From: Pararhodobacter sp.
GTDB lineage: Bacteria > Pseudomonadota > Alphaproteobacteria > Rhodobacterales > Rhodobacteraceae
NCBI RefSeq assembly: GCF_034676545.1
Contig: NZ_JAUCBZ010000015.1
Coordinates: 2,511,001-2,575,000 of the forward strand
Direction of reading: 5' to 3'
DNA: 64,000 nucleotides
Below are positions 8,178 to 16,626 of the stretch, one piece after another; the stretch's first letter is position 1; every line of letters starts with the position of its first letter. Under the pieces are notes generated by a model, which had not been told where the DNA came from, made no database searches, and saw only the letters and a program-made list of their open reading frames with translations. The translations under genes and the position numbers were made by a program.

Positions 8178-9278
8178 ATGAAGGCCATGACCACGCAAGC
8201 CGCCGGCGTCTTGCCATCGCAACAGCTGCGCGCGCTCATTGCGCAGGGGGCCTTGTTGGGAACGCCAGACATTCTGCCCGATCAGGTCCAGCCCGCCAGC
8301 CTCGATTTGCGACTGGGCACGCAGGCAGTGCGGCTGCGCGCATCCTTTCTACCCGGCAAAACCCGCAGCGTTGCCGAGCGCCTTTCCGAATTTGAAATGC
8401 ATCGGTTTGATCTGGGCACAGGCACGGTTCTGGAAAAGGGCTGCGTCTATGTCGTTGAATTGATGGAGCGTTTGGCTCTTCCGCAAGACATCCATGCGGT
8501 GACCAATGCCAAAAGCTCGACGGGGCGGCTGGACCTGCTGGTGCGGGTCATTACCGACCAGGGGGTTGAATTCGACCGCGTTGGGCCGGGCTATAGCGGC
8601 CCGCTCTATGCCGAGATCTGCCCTCGGTCGTTTTCGGTATTGGTACGCCCGGGGATGCGGTTGAACCAAATCCGGCTGCGGCGCGGGCAATCGCTGGTTT
8701 CGGATGCCGACCTGACCGCGCTCCACGCCAAAACGCCCTTGGTTTCGGATGGCCCGGCGTTGATCTCGGAGGGTTTGGGCTTTTCGGTCGGCTTGCGCCC
8801 GAGCACGGGTCACTTGGTCGGATATCGCGCGAAACCCCACGCAGGTGTCATAGATCTTGACCGGATCGGTGCCTATGATCCGGTTGATTTCTGGGAGGAA
8901 TTGCACACATCGACGGGGCAGGTGATCCTCGATCCGGGCGCTTTCTACATCCTTGTCAGCCGTGAATCGGTCAGCATTCCGCCCGGCTATGCGGCCGAAA
9001 TGGCCCCATATCTGGCCATGGTGGGCGAGTTTCGTGTGCATTACGCCGGTTTTTTCGATCCGGGATTCGGCTATGCCGCGGCGGGCGGTGCGGGTGCAAA
9101 AGGCGTCCTCGAAGTGCGCTGCCACGAGGCGCCCTTTGTTCTGGAAGACGGCCAGATCGTTGGTCGTTTGGTGTATGAACGCATGGCCGAGGTGCCGGAC
9201 GCCTTGTATGGCGTTGGAATTGCGTCCAATTACCAGGGCCAGGGCCTTAAGCTTGCCAAACATTTTCGGATGAACTGA
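8178..9278 (+). CDS. dcd: Long-form 2'-deoxycytidine 5'-triphosphate deaminase
   Basis: DCD-family enzymes deaminate dCTP to dUTP for thymidylate synthesis. At 366 residues this is roughly twice the usual Dcd length and contains two trimeric-dUTPase-like halves. The first has LPDQVQPASLDLRLG, NAKSSTGRLDLLVR and DRVGPGYSGPLYAEI. The second has GAFYILVSRESVSIPPGYAA, FRVHYAGFFDPGFG and VYERMAEVPDALYG. This two-domain form is an alphaproteobacterial type (PF06559). The start may instead be the ATG at 8187. It follows tRNA-Pro directly. Confidence 0.9.
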   Translation: MKAMTTQAAGVLPSQQLRALIAQGALLGTPDILPDQVQPASLDLRLGTQAVRLRASFLPGKTRSVAERLSEFEMHRFDLGTGTVLEKGCVYVVELMERLALPQDIHAVTNAKSSTGRLDLLVRVITDQGVEFDRVGPGYSGPLYAEICPRSFSVLVRPGMRLNQIRLRRGQSLVSDADLTALHAKTPLVSDGPALISEGLGFSVGLRPSTGHLVGYRAKPHAGVIDLDRIGAYDPVDFWEELHTSTGQVILDPGAFYILVSRESVSIPPGYAAEMAPYLAMVGEFRVHYAGFFDPGFGYAAAGGAGAKGVLEVRCHEAPFVLEDGQIVGRLVYERMAEVPDALYGVGIASNYQGQGLKLAKHFRMN

Positions 9279-9305
9279 CGATGTGATGCAACCCCTTGCG
9301 GCCGG

Positions 9306-10328
9306 TCAGGCCGTCGCGGCGTTGGTTTTCATCGCCAATTGGCCCTTGGCCCAGGCCTTGACCACGCGCGTTGTCACCCATGGGTTTAGCGCGGAAGCGG
9401 CAATCAGCAAGACCGCGCCGACCCAGAACCCGACCGCACCAAGCGCTTGGATCGAGGCGGTTCCGCTGGCCGCAAGCGGGAAGGTCAGCGCCCCCCAGAG
9501 CGGCGAAAACCCCGTAACCAGCAACCACCGCACCGACGCAAGCAGAGCCAGCAAAAGCGCCAACGCAAAGAGCGCAAAGCCGATGGCGAGCGTGACATAC
9601 CCCATTTGCGCCGAGACGATTGCAAACAGGCTTGCCGGAGCCACATGAATCGCCAACAAGGGGCGCAGCGGCGCGGGCGGGGTGCGCGTGACAAGCTGGC
9701 GAAAACTGACCAACCAGATCGCCGAAGCCGCAAGAATTGTGACGATCAAGAGGCCCTTCGCAAACGCCAAATAGCCCAGTGGAATCAGCGATAACGGCAT
9801 CAGGATGTATCCGGCAAATGTCAGATGAAACACCGGCGTGACCGCGCGCGCTTCCTGCGGGCCGCTCACCATGGCCCAGCCGATCATGCCACCCAGAACA
9901 ACCAGAAACGCAAAGGCCACGCTCACCAACACCAAAGCAATTGCGGGCTGATACGGCACCATCGCCGCGGCTGCCAAGGCAATGCACAACACCATCGCGG
10001 CGAGTCCGGCACGGCCGGGTAGAACCGCCAGATCCTCCCACAGAACGCCGGGGCGGCGCAGCGGTTTCGACAGGTATGCAACCAGCGAGAACCCGAACAA
10101 CAGCAGCACGGCCCCCAGGATCGCTTCGCCAATCGGGGCGAGCGGCAACATGCCGGGTTGCGCGGCCAGGGTCCGCCAGCCCAAGCCCAAGCCGAACAGC
10201 CCCATCATCGGCGGAAAAATTGCGGGCGGCGTGCGGCGCCAAAGGCCAGGCGACGCTTGCACCAAGGGCGGGGGCGGCGGGAAGTGTTTTGGCTTGATCC
10301 GTGGAATGGGTTTTGGGGCGTCGGTCAT
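9306..10328 (-). CDS. SLAC1/TehA-family anion channel-like membrane protein
   Basis: A 340-residue inner-membrane protein with about ten hydrophobic segments starting near residue 35 (PPAIFPPMMGLFGLGLGW). Proteins of this TDT/SLAC1 family are annotated as tellurite-resistance or C4-dicarboxylate transporters; the real substrate in Rhodobacterales is not established. A Pro-rich cytoplasmic N-terminus (KPKHFPPPPP-like) precedes the first helix. The start ATG 10328 has an AGAG site; an upstream extension is unlike the family. It is convergent with dcd and divergent from glk. Confidence 0.75.
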   Translation of the reverse strand: MTDAPKPIPRIKPKHFPPPPPLVQASPGLWRRTPPAIFPPMMGLFGLGLGWRTLAAQPGMLPLAPIGEAILGAVLLLFGFSLVAYLSKPLRRPGVLWEDLAVLPGRAGLAAMVLCIALAAAAMVPYQPAIALVLVSVAFAFLVVLGGMIGWAMVSGPQEARAVTPVFHLTFAGYILMPLSLIPLGYLAFAKGLLIVTILAASAIWLVSFRQLVTRTPPAPLRPLLAIHVAPASLFAIVSAQMGYVTLAIGFALFALALLLALLASVRWLLVTGFSPLWGALTFPLAASGTASIQALGAVGFWVGAVLLIAASALNPWVTTRVVKAWAKGQLAMKTNAATA

Positions 10329-10484
10329 GGTCAATCTCTGCGGTTGGGCGGGCAGACTGTTCCCCGTCTTGCGGCCTTGTGCAAGTGGGCAGCCTGTCGC
10401 GCTTTGCACCCAGACCACGACGATATTGCGCAGATTGCCCATAGTGAAGCCTCCAAACCAGAGTTACACTGACGCGTCCTAGTC

Positions 10485-11471
10485 ATGAGTGCGTTGATGC
10501 CTGATCGAGTTCTGAAACCTTGGCCATTCACCCCTGCCCCTCAGTTGGTCGCCGATATTGGCGGCACCAACACGCGGGTTGCGCTGGCGGATTCGGGTGT
10601 GCTGCGTCAAGGGTCGATCCGCCGATACCCCAATCAAGGCCGCGCGTCCTTGTCTGACATTTTGCGCGCCTATCTGCGGGAGACGGCGACCTGTGACTGT
10701 ATCGGCGTCTGCGTTGCCGTGGCGGGGCCGGTGCGCAATGGCGTGGCGCAGATGACAAATCTGGATTGGGAGATCAACGCGCCGGATCTGGCCGAGATCG
10801 GCGGCACCGCGCGCGTGGCAATCCTCAACGATCTTGTGGCGCAGGGACACGCGCTTTCGTCGATTGACCGCCGACATATCCGACAATTGCTGCCGGGGCG
10901 CGAGGCATCCGATCAGGCGTCTCAATTGGTCGTTGGCGCCGGAACCGGGTTCAACGCAGCCCCTGTTCATCATGTCTCGGGTGCGACGCAGGTTTTCGCG
11001 TCGGAATGCGGGCATGTCCACCTGCCTCAACACGGCGCCCAAGAGCAGGCATTGGCGCGCCACCTTGCCCAACAGCACCAGATCGCGACGGTCGAAGACG
11101 TGTTGTGCGGGCGTGGATTGGTCGCCCTGCACCGATGGACGAGCGGCCAAGACATAACCCCTGACGCGCTGATCACCGCCATCGCCGCGGGCGATCTGGC
11201 GGCGCGTGAAACCGGGGCGCTTTATGCGCGGATCATGGGGCGTGTCTTGGCGAGCCTTGCGTTGGTGCACCTGCCTTTTGGCGGGATCTATCTGATCGGC
11301 GGTGTCGCGCGTGCGATGGCGCCGCATCTGGTCGGGCTGGGCATGGCCCAGAGTTTCGCTGACATGGGGCGGTTTTCCGACATGATGGCGCAGTTTCCGG
11401 TCAGTGTTGTCAACGATGACTATGCGGCGCTTTTGGGATGTGCGGCCCATTTGACCGCCCTGCCCGCATGA
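10485..11471 (+). CDS. glk: Glucokinase
   Basis: Phosphorylates glucose to glucose-6-phosphate with ATP in the cytoplasm. The 328-residue protein belongs to the Glk (non-ROK) family. It has the phosphate-binding motif LVADIGGTNTRVAL, VAVAGPVRNGVAQMTNLDW (sugar and catalytic Asp region), VVGAGTGFNAAP and FASECGHVHLP. Start ATG 10485, divergent from the TehA-like gene with a 156-base region between the two start codons. Length is normal. Confidence 0.9.
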   Translation: MSALMPDRVLKPWPFTPAPQLVADIGGTNTRVALADSGVLRQGSIRRYPNQGRASLSDILRAYLRETATCDCIGVCVAVAGPVRNGVAQMTNLDWEINAPDLAEIGGTARVAILNDLVAQGHALSSIDRRHIRQLLPGREASDQASQLVVGAGTGFNAAPVHHVSGATQVFASECGHVHLPQHGAQEQALARHLAQQHQIATVEDVLCGRGLVALHRWTSGQDITPDALITAIAAGDLAARETGALYARIMGRVLASLALVHLPFGGIYLIGGVARAMAPHLVGLGMAQSFADMGRFSDMMAQFPVSVVNDDYAALLGCAAHLTALPA

Positions 11472-11505
11472 ACAACGCCTTGCCTTATGGGGCGGCGCAA
11501 CCCAT

Positions 11506-12201
11506 ATGGCGCCTATGTTGAAACTCGCACCGATCCTTTTGGCGATCCTCTACGGCCTGGTGTTCTGGCAGTTTTCCGCATGGCGAACGCGGCGCGAATT
11601 GGATGCGCGCGCGACGGTGCTCAACGATGCCGCCTTGACCGCCCTCACCCATAAAATGGCGCGAGCGTTGGATTTGCCGAAAATCCGCGTGCACGTCTAT
11701 GAGATCGAGCCGATCAATGGCCTCGCTGCTCCCGATGGGCGCATTTTTCTGACGCGTGGCTTTCTGGATCGCTACAAAACCGGTGAAGTCACAGCGGAAG
11801 AGCTGGCCTCGGTGATCGCGCATGAGTTGGGGCATGTGGCGTTGGGCCATAGTCGGCGGCGGATGATTGATTTTTCGGGCCAAAACGCGGTTCGAGTCGC
11901 GTTGTCGGCCATTCTGGGGCGTCTGTTGCCCGGCATTGGCATCTGGATCGCGAACACCTTGGTGGCCATGCTGGCCGCCAGTCTCAGCCGCACCGATGAA
12001 TACGAGGCCGATGAATACGCCGCGGCGTTGTTGACCAAAGCCGGAATCGGCACGCAGCCGCAGAAATCGCTGTTGTCAAAACTGGAAAACCTGACCGGAA
12101 TGCGCGGAGCGCCGCCTGTGTGGCTGGCCTCGCACCCGAAAACCCCAGACCGGATCAGCGCCATCGAGGCGCTGGAAGAGCGCTGGCGGGTCGGCTCGTA
12201 G
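11506..12201 (+). CDS. M48-family zinc metalloprotease
   Basis: A 231-residue membrane-anchored peptidase. One N-terminal transmembrane helix (about residues 5-22) is followed by an M48/Ste24-like catalytic domain with HELGH at 106-110 and the third-ligand region RTDEYEADEYAA. Further family sequence includes GRIFLTRGFLDRY and WLASHPKTPDRI. It lacks TPR repeats and the four-helix HtpX membrane region. Probable role in membrane or periplasmic protein quality control, by family. It starts 34 bases after glk. Confidence 0.9.
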   Translation: MAPMLKLAPILLAILYGLVFWQFSAWRTRRELDARATVLNDAALTALTHKMARALDLPKIRVHVYEIEPINGLAAPDGRIFLTRGFLDRYKTGEVTAEELASVIAHELGHVALGHSRRRMIDFSGQNAVRVALSAILGRLLPGIGIWIANTLVAMLAASLSRTDEYEADEYAAALLTKAGIGTQPQKSLLSKLENLTGMRGAPPVWLASHPKTPDRISAIEALEERWRVGS

Positions 12202-12228
12202 GTCTGGGCGCCAACAGATCAAGGAAAA

Positions 12229-12250
12229 GGGCGAGGCCGCAGCCCCGCCC
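12229..12250 (-). terminator. Terminator after the VOC gene
   Basis: On the minus strand GGGCGGGGC and GCCTCGCCC arms (one mismatch) are followed by TTTTCCTT. It sits between the convergent M48 and VOC genes, about 54 bases beyond the VOC stop. Confidence 0.55.
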
Positions 12251-12303
12251 ATGATGAAAACAATCCGTGCGTTTATGCGACACACGTCATGGTCTTCAAA
12301 TTC

Positions 12304-12867
12304 TCAGACGTTCTCTTTCTTGAGTTCCTTGGCGTGCATCCAATCCGCGTGCTTTGGCGCGCGCTTGGTTCTGCTCCACTCTTCCAGCATGTCCCATTTC
12401 ACCGCATCCATACGCTTGAGCATCGCCTCTTCTTCGGGGTCCGGGCAGGCCAGTTCACAGCGATGACCGTTCGGATCGTAGAAATAGATCGAGTGGAACA
12501 GGGAATGGTCGGTGATGCCCAGAACTTCGACGCCATTGGCCTCCAGATGCTCTTTGAACGCGATCAGCGTGTCGCGATCCTTGACCTTATAGGCGATGTG
12601 CTGGCACCAGATCGGGGTGTTCGGGTCGCGGCCCATTTCCGGCTTTGTCGGCAGTTCAAAGAACGCCAGAACGTTACCGTTCCCCGCATCCAGAAACACA
12701 TGCATGTAGGGATCGGGCTCATGGGTTGAGGGAACCTTATCCTCGGCAATGGCCAGGACAAAATCCATATTCAACATCTTGCCATACCACTCCACGGTCT
12801 CTTTCGCGTCTTTGCAGCGATAGGCGACGTGGTGCATCTGGTCGATTTTCAAAACGGGTGCGTTCAT
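12304..12867 (-). CDS. VOC-family (glyoxalase/dioxygenase fold) protein
   Basis: A 187-residue protein with one pair of vicinal-oxygen-chelate modules. Candidate metal ligands appear in IDQMHHVAYRCKDAKETVEW, WCQHIAYKVKD and FYDPNGHRCELACP, where the final Glu is the usual fourth ligand. The C-terminal tail (about 140-187) is Lys/Glu-rich and unlike glyoxalase I. The substrate cannot be told from sequence; ring-cleavage dioxygenase, lyase or resistance roles are all possible. The ATG at 12867 has a weak purine-rich (CAGTGAGGA) site upstream. Confidence 0.8.
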   Translation of the reverse strand: MNAPVLKIDQMHHVAYRCKDAKETVEWYGKMLNMDFVLAIAEDKVPSTHEPDPYMHVFLDAGNGNVLAFFELPTKPEMGRDPNTPIWCQHIAYKVKDRDTLIAFKEHLEANGVEVLGITDHSLFHSIYFYDPNGHRCELACPDPEEEAMLKRMDAVKWDMLEEWSRTKRAPKHADWMHAKELKKENV

Positions 12868-12998
12868 GGGATCCTCACTGAAGGTCGTTGCAATTGCAAT
12901 GATGTGTCCTTGAAGCATGATTCTTTGCGCCTGTCAATTCATTGCGAACGCAACAAAGGCGAGCCAAAGCCCGCCTTTGTTTGCGACCCTTCGTCTGA

Positions 12999-13475
12999 TC
13001 AGCGAAAATAGAACGGCGCACTCATCCGCAGAGGTCCAAAATAATCCATTGTTGCCAAGCCACTATGGCGCATTGTGTGGCGCTGGAAGGGGCGAAATGG
13101 CGATCCAAGACGAAATTCGGCAACGCCTTGCACATCAAGACAGGGACGCGACAGAACGCCTGCAAACGCCCCATGTGGCGAACTCAAGACGCAAGTGTAA
13201 CCGAGAATCGGCCTTGGCCGTGCGGGGTAGTGTGCGCGGGGTGTCACCCGCCGATCCGCGCCATCCAACATCATCCGCAACATTGCGCGCGTGTCAGACG
13301 CCTCTGGCGAGAGACGCGGCATTATCGACGGTGGGGTCGCACGCATCGTTGCGTGGCTGGTCATATGCGGCATCATCAAGCTGCGGATCATCGACGTGGC
13401 ATCCGCGGCGGCGGTTTGCGCGGTCATCGACGAGAGAAACAAGGCGATAACCAATTTGGGGAGGTGACGTGACAT
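12999..13475 (-). CDS. Predicted secreted protein of unknown function next to curlin
   Basis: I do not recognise this 158-residue protein. It has a clear signal peptide (MSRHLPKLVIALFLSSMTAQ, likely cleavage after TAAA). A Met/His/Arg-rich, Pro-containing low-complexity stretch (about 28-85) follows, then a C-terminal part with two cysteines (YTCVLSSPHG, SRPCLDVQGV) and an aromatic end (MSAPFYFR). The ATG is preceded by AAAGGAATTGTCTT. It is encoded 115 bases downstream of the curlin-like gene on the same strand, so a role in assembling or modifying that fibre is possible but purely contextual. Confidence 0.55.
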   Translation of the reverse strand: MSRHLPKLVIALFLSSMTAQTAAADATSMIRSLMMPHMTSHATMRATPPSIMPRLSPEASDTRAMLRMMLDGADRRVTPRAHYPARPRPILGYTCVLSSPHGAFAGVLSRPCLDVQGVAEFRLGSPFRPFQRHTMRHSGLATMDYFGPLRMSAPFYFR

Positions 13476-13546
13476 AAGACAATTCCTTTCTGAAACTTAT
13501 TTCTGTGACAGCGGGAATTGGCGAAACATGCCGCATCCCATGATCA

Positions 13547-13578
13547 AGCCCCCGGCAACAAAAGACCCGCCGGGGGCT
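13547..13578 (-). terminator. GC-rich hairpin after the curlin-like gene
   Basis: AGCCCCCGGC and GCCGGGGGCT form a perfect 10-bp inverted repeat with a 12-base loop, starting 12 bases past the curlin stop. There is no U-tract on the minus strand. It could reduce read-through into the downstream secreted-protein gene or stabilise the curlin mRNA 3' end. Confidence 0.5.
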
Positions 13579-13589
13579 GGCCTTTGGCG

Positions 13590-14027
13590 TCAGTCCTGCA
13601 CAATGGCGACAACATTGTTCGAGCCGACTTGCGTTGAACTGGTCGAATTGTTGTGGCCGACCTGAACGACGGCGGTGACGTTGCGTTGGCCGCACTGGGT
13701 GAGAACCGCTTCGTTGTTCGAGCCGACTTGCCCGACTCCCAGCACGTTGCGCCCGCCGCACTGATGGGAATCAACATAGTTATTGCTGCCCGACTGGCCG
13801 ATTGCGGTGGTGTTGCGGTGGCCATCCTGCGTGTTGATCGAAACATTCGAATGACCGTCTTGGATCACCGTCAGGCGCTGATACCGACCCGATTGGCCGC
13901 CACCGATCTGGTTGTTGAAACCGAATTGTTCGATCCGAACCCGGTTGCCACCCGCCAAGGCCGGGACTGCGGTTGCGGTGATCAACAAGACAACGGTGGC
14001 AGCGTTAAAGGTTTTTGCGAGAAACAT
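13590..14027 (-). CDS. Curlin-like (CsgA/CsgB-type) amyloid subunit
   Basis: A 145-residue secreted protein with a signal peptide cleaved near ALA-GG (residue 25-26) and curlin repeats to the end. Glutamines fall at 34, 45, 56, 67, 78, 89, 100, 111, 122, 133 and 144, an exact 11-residue period. Nearly all are in Q-x-G-x-x-N (for example QVGSNN, QDGHRN, QSGSNN). Pairs of these make 22-residue curlin units predicted to stack as a beta-solenoid. Two cysteines (QCGGRN, QCGQRN) occur at the same position of consecutive repeats, unusual for curlins. The ATG at 14027 has GGAG upstream; the frame continues further upstream without signal features. No csgG, csgE or csgF is visible in the window. Confidence 0.88.
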   Translation of the reverse strand: MFLAKTFNAATVVLLITATAVPALAGGNRVRIEQFGFNNQIGGGQSGRYQRLTVIQDGHSNVSINTQDGHRNTTAIGQSGSNNYVDSHQCGGRNVLGVGQVGSNNEAVLTQCGQRNVTAVVQVGHNNSTSSTQVGSNNVVAIVQD

Positions 14028-14194
14028 GGGAAACTCCGTGGTGTATGGCCGGGGCCGTTTGAAATTGGGGTTACGGTTGAATCGGTCCGCGTTCCGGGGT
14101 TTTGAATGGTCAGATGCGCTTCCGATGGCCTCACGATGCGGCGGAGCAAGGCGACACACAAAAACATCGGCGCGACACCCGATAACGCGGCCCT

Positions 14195-14209
14195 TGTTAT
14201 TGAATAACA
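14195..14209. promoter_or_regulatory. Palindrome in the curlin/PhyH intergenic region
   Basis: The 387-base region 14028-14414 separates the divergent curlin-like and PhyH genes. It contains a perfect AT-rich inverted repeat TGTTAT-TGA-ATAACA, 168 bases upstream of the curlin start. A TTGACA (14323-14328) reads toward the PhyH gene without a convincing -10. I see no gene in this stretch. The palindrome is an operator candidate for the curlin side. Confidence 0.35.
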
Positions 14210-14414
14210 CGCCGGATTTCTGACCGGATTTCCTCTGTAATTGTCTGTTATTGCAATGTAATCGCATTCCTGATCTGTCGATGCGGATAGCGGCCGTTCC
14301 GCGTGAGGCACCGTCGGTCTGCTTGACAGCCCCGCCGTTCTGGGGCCTTCTTGGCCCCTCGGTTATCAGATATCCCGCCGAAATCCGTTGCAGACACCAA
14401 AAGGACAATAGCCC

Positions 14415-15209
14415 ATGACCCACCCGCTTGTGACCGACGCCGACATCGAGGCTTTTCAGCGCGACGGCGTGGTCGTGATTCGGGGCCTGTTCGCGGATCA
14501 TGTGGAAACGATTCGCGCCGGCATTGAGCGCAACATGCGCGAACCCGGTGAATATGCGGCCGAGAACCTGAAACCTGGCGAGGGCGGACGCTTTTTCGAT
14601 GATTATTGCAACTGGCGCCGGATCCCGGAATTCGTCGATGTCATCGAAAATTCACCCGTAGCCGCGGTCGCGGCGGCGCTCATGCGCTCGAAAACCGTGC
14701 AGATGTTCCATGATCACGTCCTGGTCAAAGAGCCCGGCACCAGCAAGCCGACACCATGGCACCAAGACAGCCCCTATTACTTTGTCGAGGGCACGCAAAC
14801 GGTCAGTTTCTGGTCGCCGATGGATTCCGTGACCGACGCCTCGTTGCGCTGTGTTGCCGGCTCGCACCTTTGGCCCAAGCAAGTCTTGCCGACCCGTTGG
14901 TTGGCGGAAACCAACTTTTATCCCGATAGCGACGCCTATATGCCCGTGCCCGATCCTGATGCCGAAGGTATGGATGTGCGGGAATGGGCGATGAAACCCG
15001 GCGATGCCGTGGCTTTCAACTACCTGATTTTGCATGGCGCGCGCGGAAACAACTCGGATCGTCGCCGCCGTGCGTTTTCTTTGCGACTGGTTGGCGATGA
15101 CGCACGCTATGTCGAGCGCCCGGGCCCAACATCGCCCCCCTTCCCCGGTCACGACATGAAACCCGGTCAGCGTCTGCGTGAAGACTGGTTTCCACTGCTG
15201 CGGACGTGA
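14415..15209 (+). CDS. Phytanoyl-CoA dioxygenase (PhyH) family protein
   Basis: A 264-residue Fe(II)/2-oxoglutarate oxygenase. The metal triad is visible as WHQDSPYY (His-x-Asp) and LILHGARGNN (distal His), with a 2-oxoglutarate-binding Arg in RRRAFSLRLVGDD. The N-terminus FQRDGVVVIRGLF is typical of the family. The substrate is unknown; marine bacteria have many paralogues. The next gene's GTG start overlaps its stop codon. Confidence 0.88.
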   Translation: MTHPLVTDADIEAFQRDGVVVIRGLFADHVETIRAGIERNMREPGEYAAENLKPGEGGRFFDDYCNWRRIPEFVDVIENSPVAAVAAALMRSKTVQMFHDHVLVKEPGTSKPTPWHQDSPYYFVEGTQTVSFWSPMDSVTDASLRCVAGSHLWPKQVLPTRWLAETNFYPDSDAYMPVPDPDAEGMDVREWAMKPGDAVAFNYLILHGARGNNSDRRRRAFSLRLVGDDARYVERPGPTSPPFPGHDMKPGQRLREDWFPLLRT

Positions 15210-15433
15210 GCGGACGGCCGCAAAAACACTCTTTGACGCTCAAGGGGCACCGAACCTCTGTGTCCCTTGAGGCAGAATTCTGGGCTGCCTTTCGCGCCCT
15301 CGCCCGGAACCGCAATCAAGGCATCAACGAATGTGCCGCCGAAATCGACGCGGCGCGTGGCGATGTCGGGTTGGCTTCGGCGATCCGGCTTGCGGTTCTA
15401 AAGGATCTGCAGAGCCGGTTGGACCGTTCCTAG
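15206..15433 (+). CDS. Ribbon-helix-helix domain protein
   Basis: A 75-residue protein starting with GTG that overlaps the PhyH stop (GTGA). Pattern: SGRPQKHSLTLKGHRTSVSL, a beta-strand then helices (EFWAAFRALARNRNQGINEC), matching the RHH_4 family common in alphaproteobacteria. Such proteins are putative DNA-binding regulators or antitoxin-like proteins. No toxin gene is adjacent. Confidence 0.8.
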   Translation: MSGRPQKHSLTLKGHRTSVSLEAEFWAAFRALARNRNQGINECAAEIDAARGDVGLASAIRLAVLKDLQSRLDRS

Positions 15434-15454
15434 GCGCGCGGCAACGCGCACCGA

Positions 15455-15973
15455 TCAGAGCGGCCGCAACCCGTCGCGATAGCGCCGCATGTTGTCTTGG
15501 TAATGCGTGGCAGAATACCGCAAGTTGGCAAAAGCCGCCTCGTCAAGCTGCCGCACGACTTTGCCCGGTGAGCCCATCACCAGCGAACCATCCGGGATCT
15601 CCTTGCCTTCGGTGATCAGCGCACCGGCACCGATCAGGCAATTCTTGCCGATCTTCGCGCCGTTCAGGATTGTCGCCCCCATGCCGATCAAGGTCTCGTC
15701 GCCGATGGTGCAGCCATGCAGGATCACATTGTGGCCGATCGTGCAATCGCGCCCGACGGTCAGCGGATAGCCAATGTCGGTGTGCAGCGTGCTACCCTCC
15801 TGCACATTCGAGCCTGCACCGATCTCGATCCACTCGTTGTCACCGCGAACGGTGGCGCAAAACCAGACCGACGCACCGGCCATCAGCCGCACCCGGCCAA
15901 TGATATTGGCATCTGGTGCAACCCAGCAGTCGGCATCTATTTCCGGGGTCAGGTCACCAAGCGCATAGATCAT
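15455..15973 (-). CDS. Gamma-carbonic anhydrase family protein
   Basis: A 172-residue left-handed beta-helix protein built of hexapeptide repeats (IGRVRLMAGASVWFCATVRG, IGAGSNVQEGSTLHTD, IGHNVILHGCTIGDETLIGM). The zinc-ligand histidines expected in CamH/YrdA proteins are in STLHTD and GHNVILHGC. Actual carbonic anhydrase activity is uncertain, as for most YrdA-type proteins. Its start overlaps the gmk stop by four bases, so it is translated with gmk-yicC. Confidence 0.9.
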   Translation of the reverse strand: MIYALGDLTPEIDADCWVAPDANIIGRVRLMAGASVWFCATVRGDNEWIEIGAGSNVQEGSTLHTDIGYPLTVGRDCTIGHNVILHGCTIGDETLIGMGATILNGAKIGKNCLIGAGALITEGKEIPDGSLVMGSPGKVVRQLDEAAFANLRYSATHYQDNMRRYRDGLRPL

Positions 15974-16623
15974 TGTGTCACTCCAGTCATGCGGGCTTCG
16001 AATTCATGGTTCAGGTTGCGGACGAATTCGATCAATCCGGGCTGACGATCACGGCGCGACCGCTCTGCGCTGAGGATGGTTTTCAATTCCGCAGCCGCCT
16101 CGTCTATGTTGCGGTTGACGATCACATAGTCATATTCCGCCCAATGCGTGATTTCGTCCATGCATTTTGCCATGCGGGCTTTGATGGTTTCATCACTGTC
16201 TTGCCCGCGACTGCGCAGCCGCGCTTCCAGTTCCGCAATCGAGGGCGGCAGTATGAAGATCGACACCACGTCCTTGCCCAGCGTCGAGTTGCGGATCTGC
16301 TGGCCGCCTTGCCAGTCGATATCAAAGAGCGTATCGCGCCCCTCGGCCATCGCCGCGACAACCGGGGCTTTGGGCGTTCCATAAAAATAGTCGAAAACCT
16401 TGGCGTGTTCCAGCATTTCGCCGTTGTCGATCATGGATACGAAGTCGCTCCGAGACTTGAAATGATATTCAACGCCGTCTGTCTCACCTTTGCGCGGCGC
16501 GCGTGTGGTCGCTGAAACCGAAAATTTCAACGACGGATCCCAAGCCATCAAATCTCGAGACAGCGTGGTTTTGCCGGCGCCAGACGGTGACGACAAGATG
16601 ATCAACAATCCGCGACGGTGCAT
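15970..16623 (-). CDS. gmk: Guanylate kinase
   Basis: Converts GMP to GDP with ATP. The 217-residue protein has the P-loop SSPSGAGKTTLSRDL, the GMP-binding segment SVSATTRAPRKGETDGVEYHF and DIDWQGGQQIR. Length is normal. It is 3 bases after yicC on the minus strand, the widespread yicC-gmk pair. Confidence 0.97.
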   Translation of the reverse strand: MHRRGLLIILSSPSGAGKTTLSRDLMAWDPSLKFSVSATTRAPRKGETDGVEYHFKSRSDFVSMIDNGEMLEHAKVFDYFYGTPKAPVVAAMAEGRDTLFDIDWQGGQQIRNSTLGKDVVSIFILPPSIAELEARLRSRGQDSDETIKARMAKCMDEITHWAEYDYVIVNRNIDEAAAELKTILSAERSRRDRQPGLIEFVRNLNHEFEARMTGVTQ

Positions 16624-16626
16624 GTG

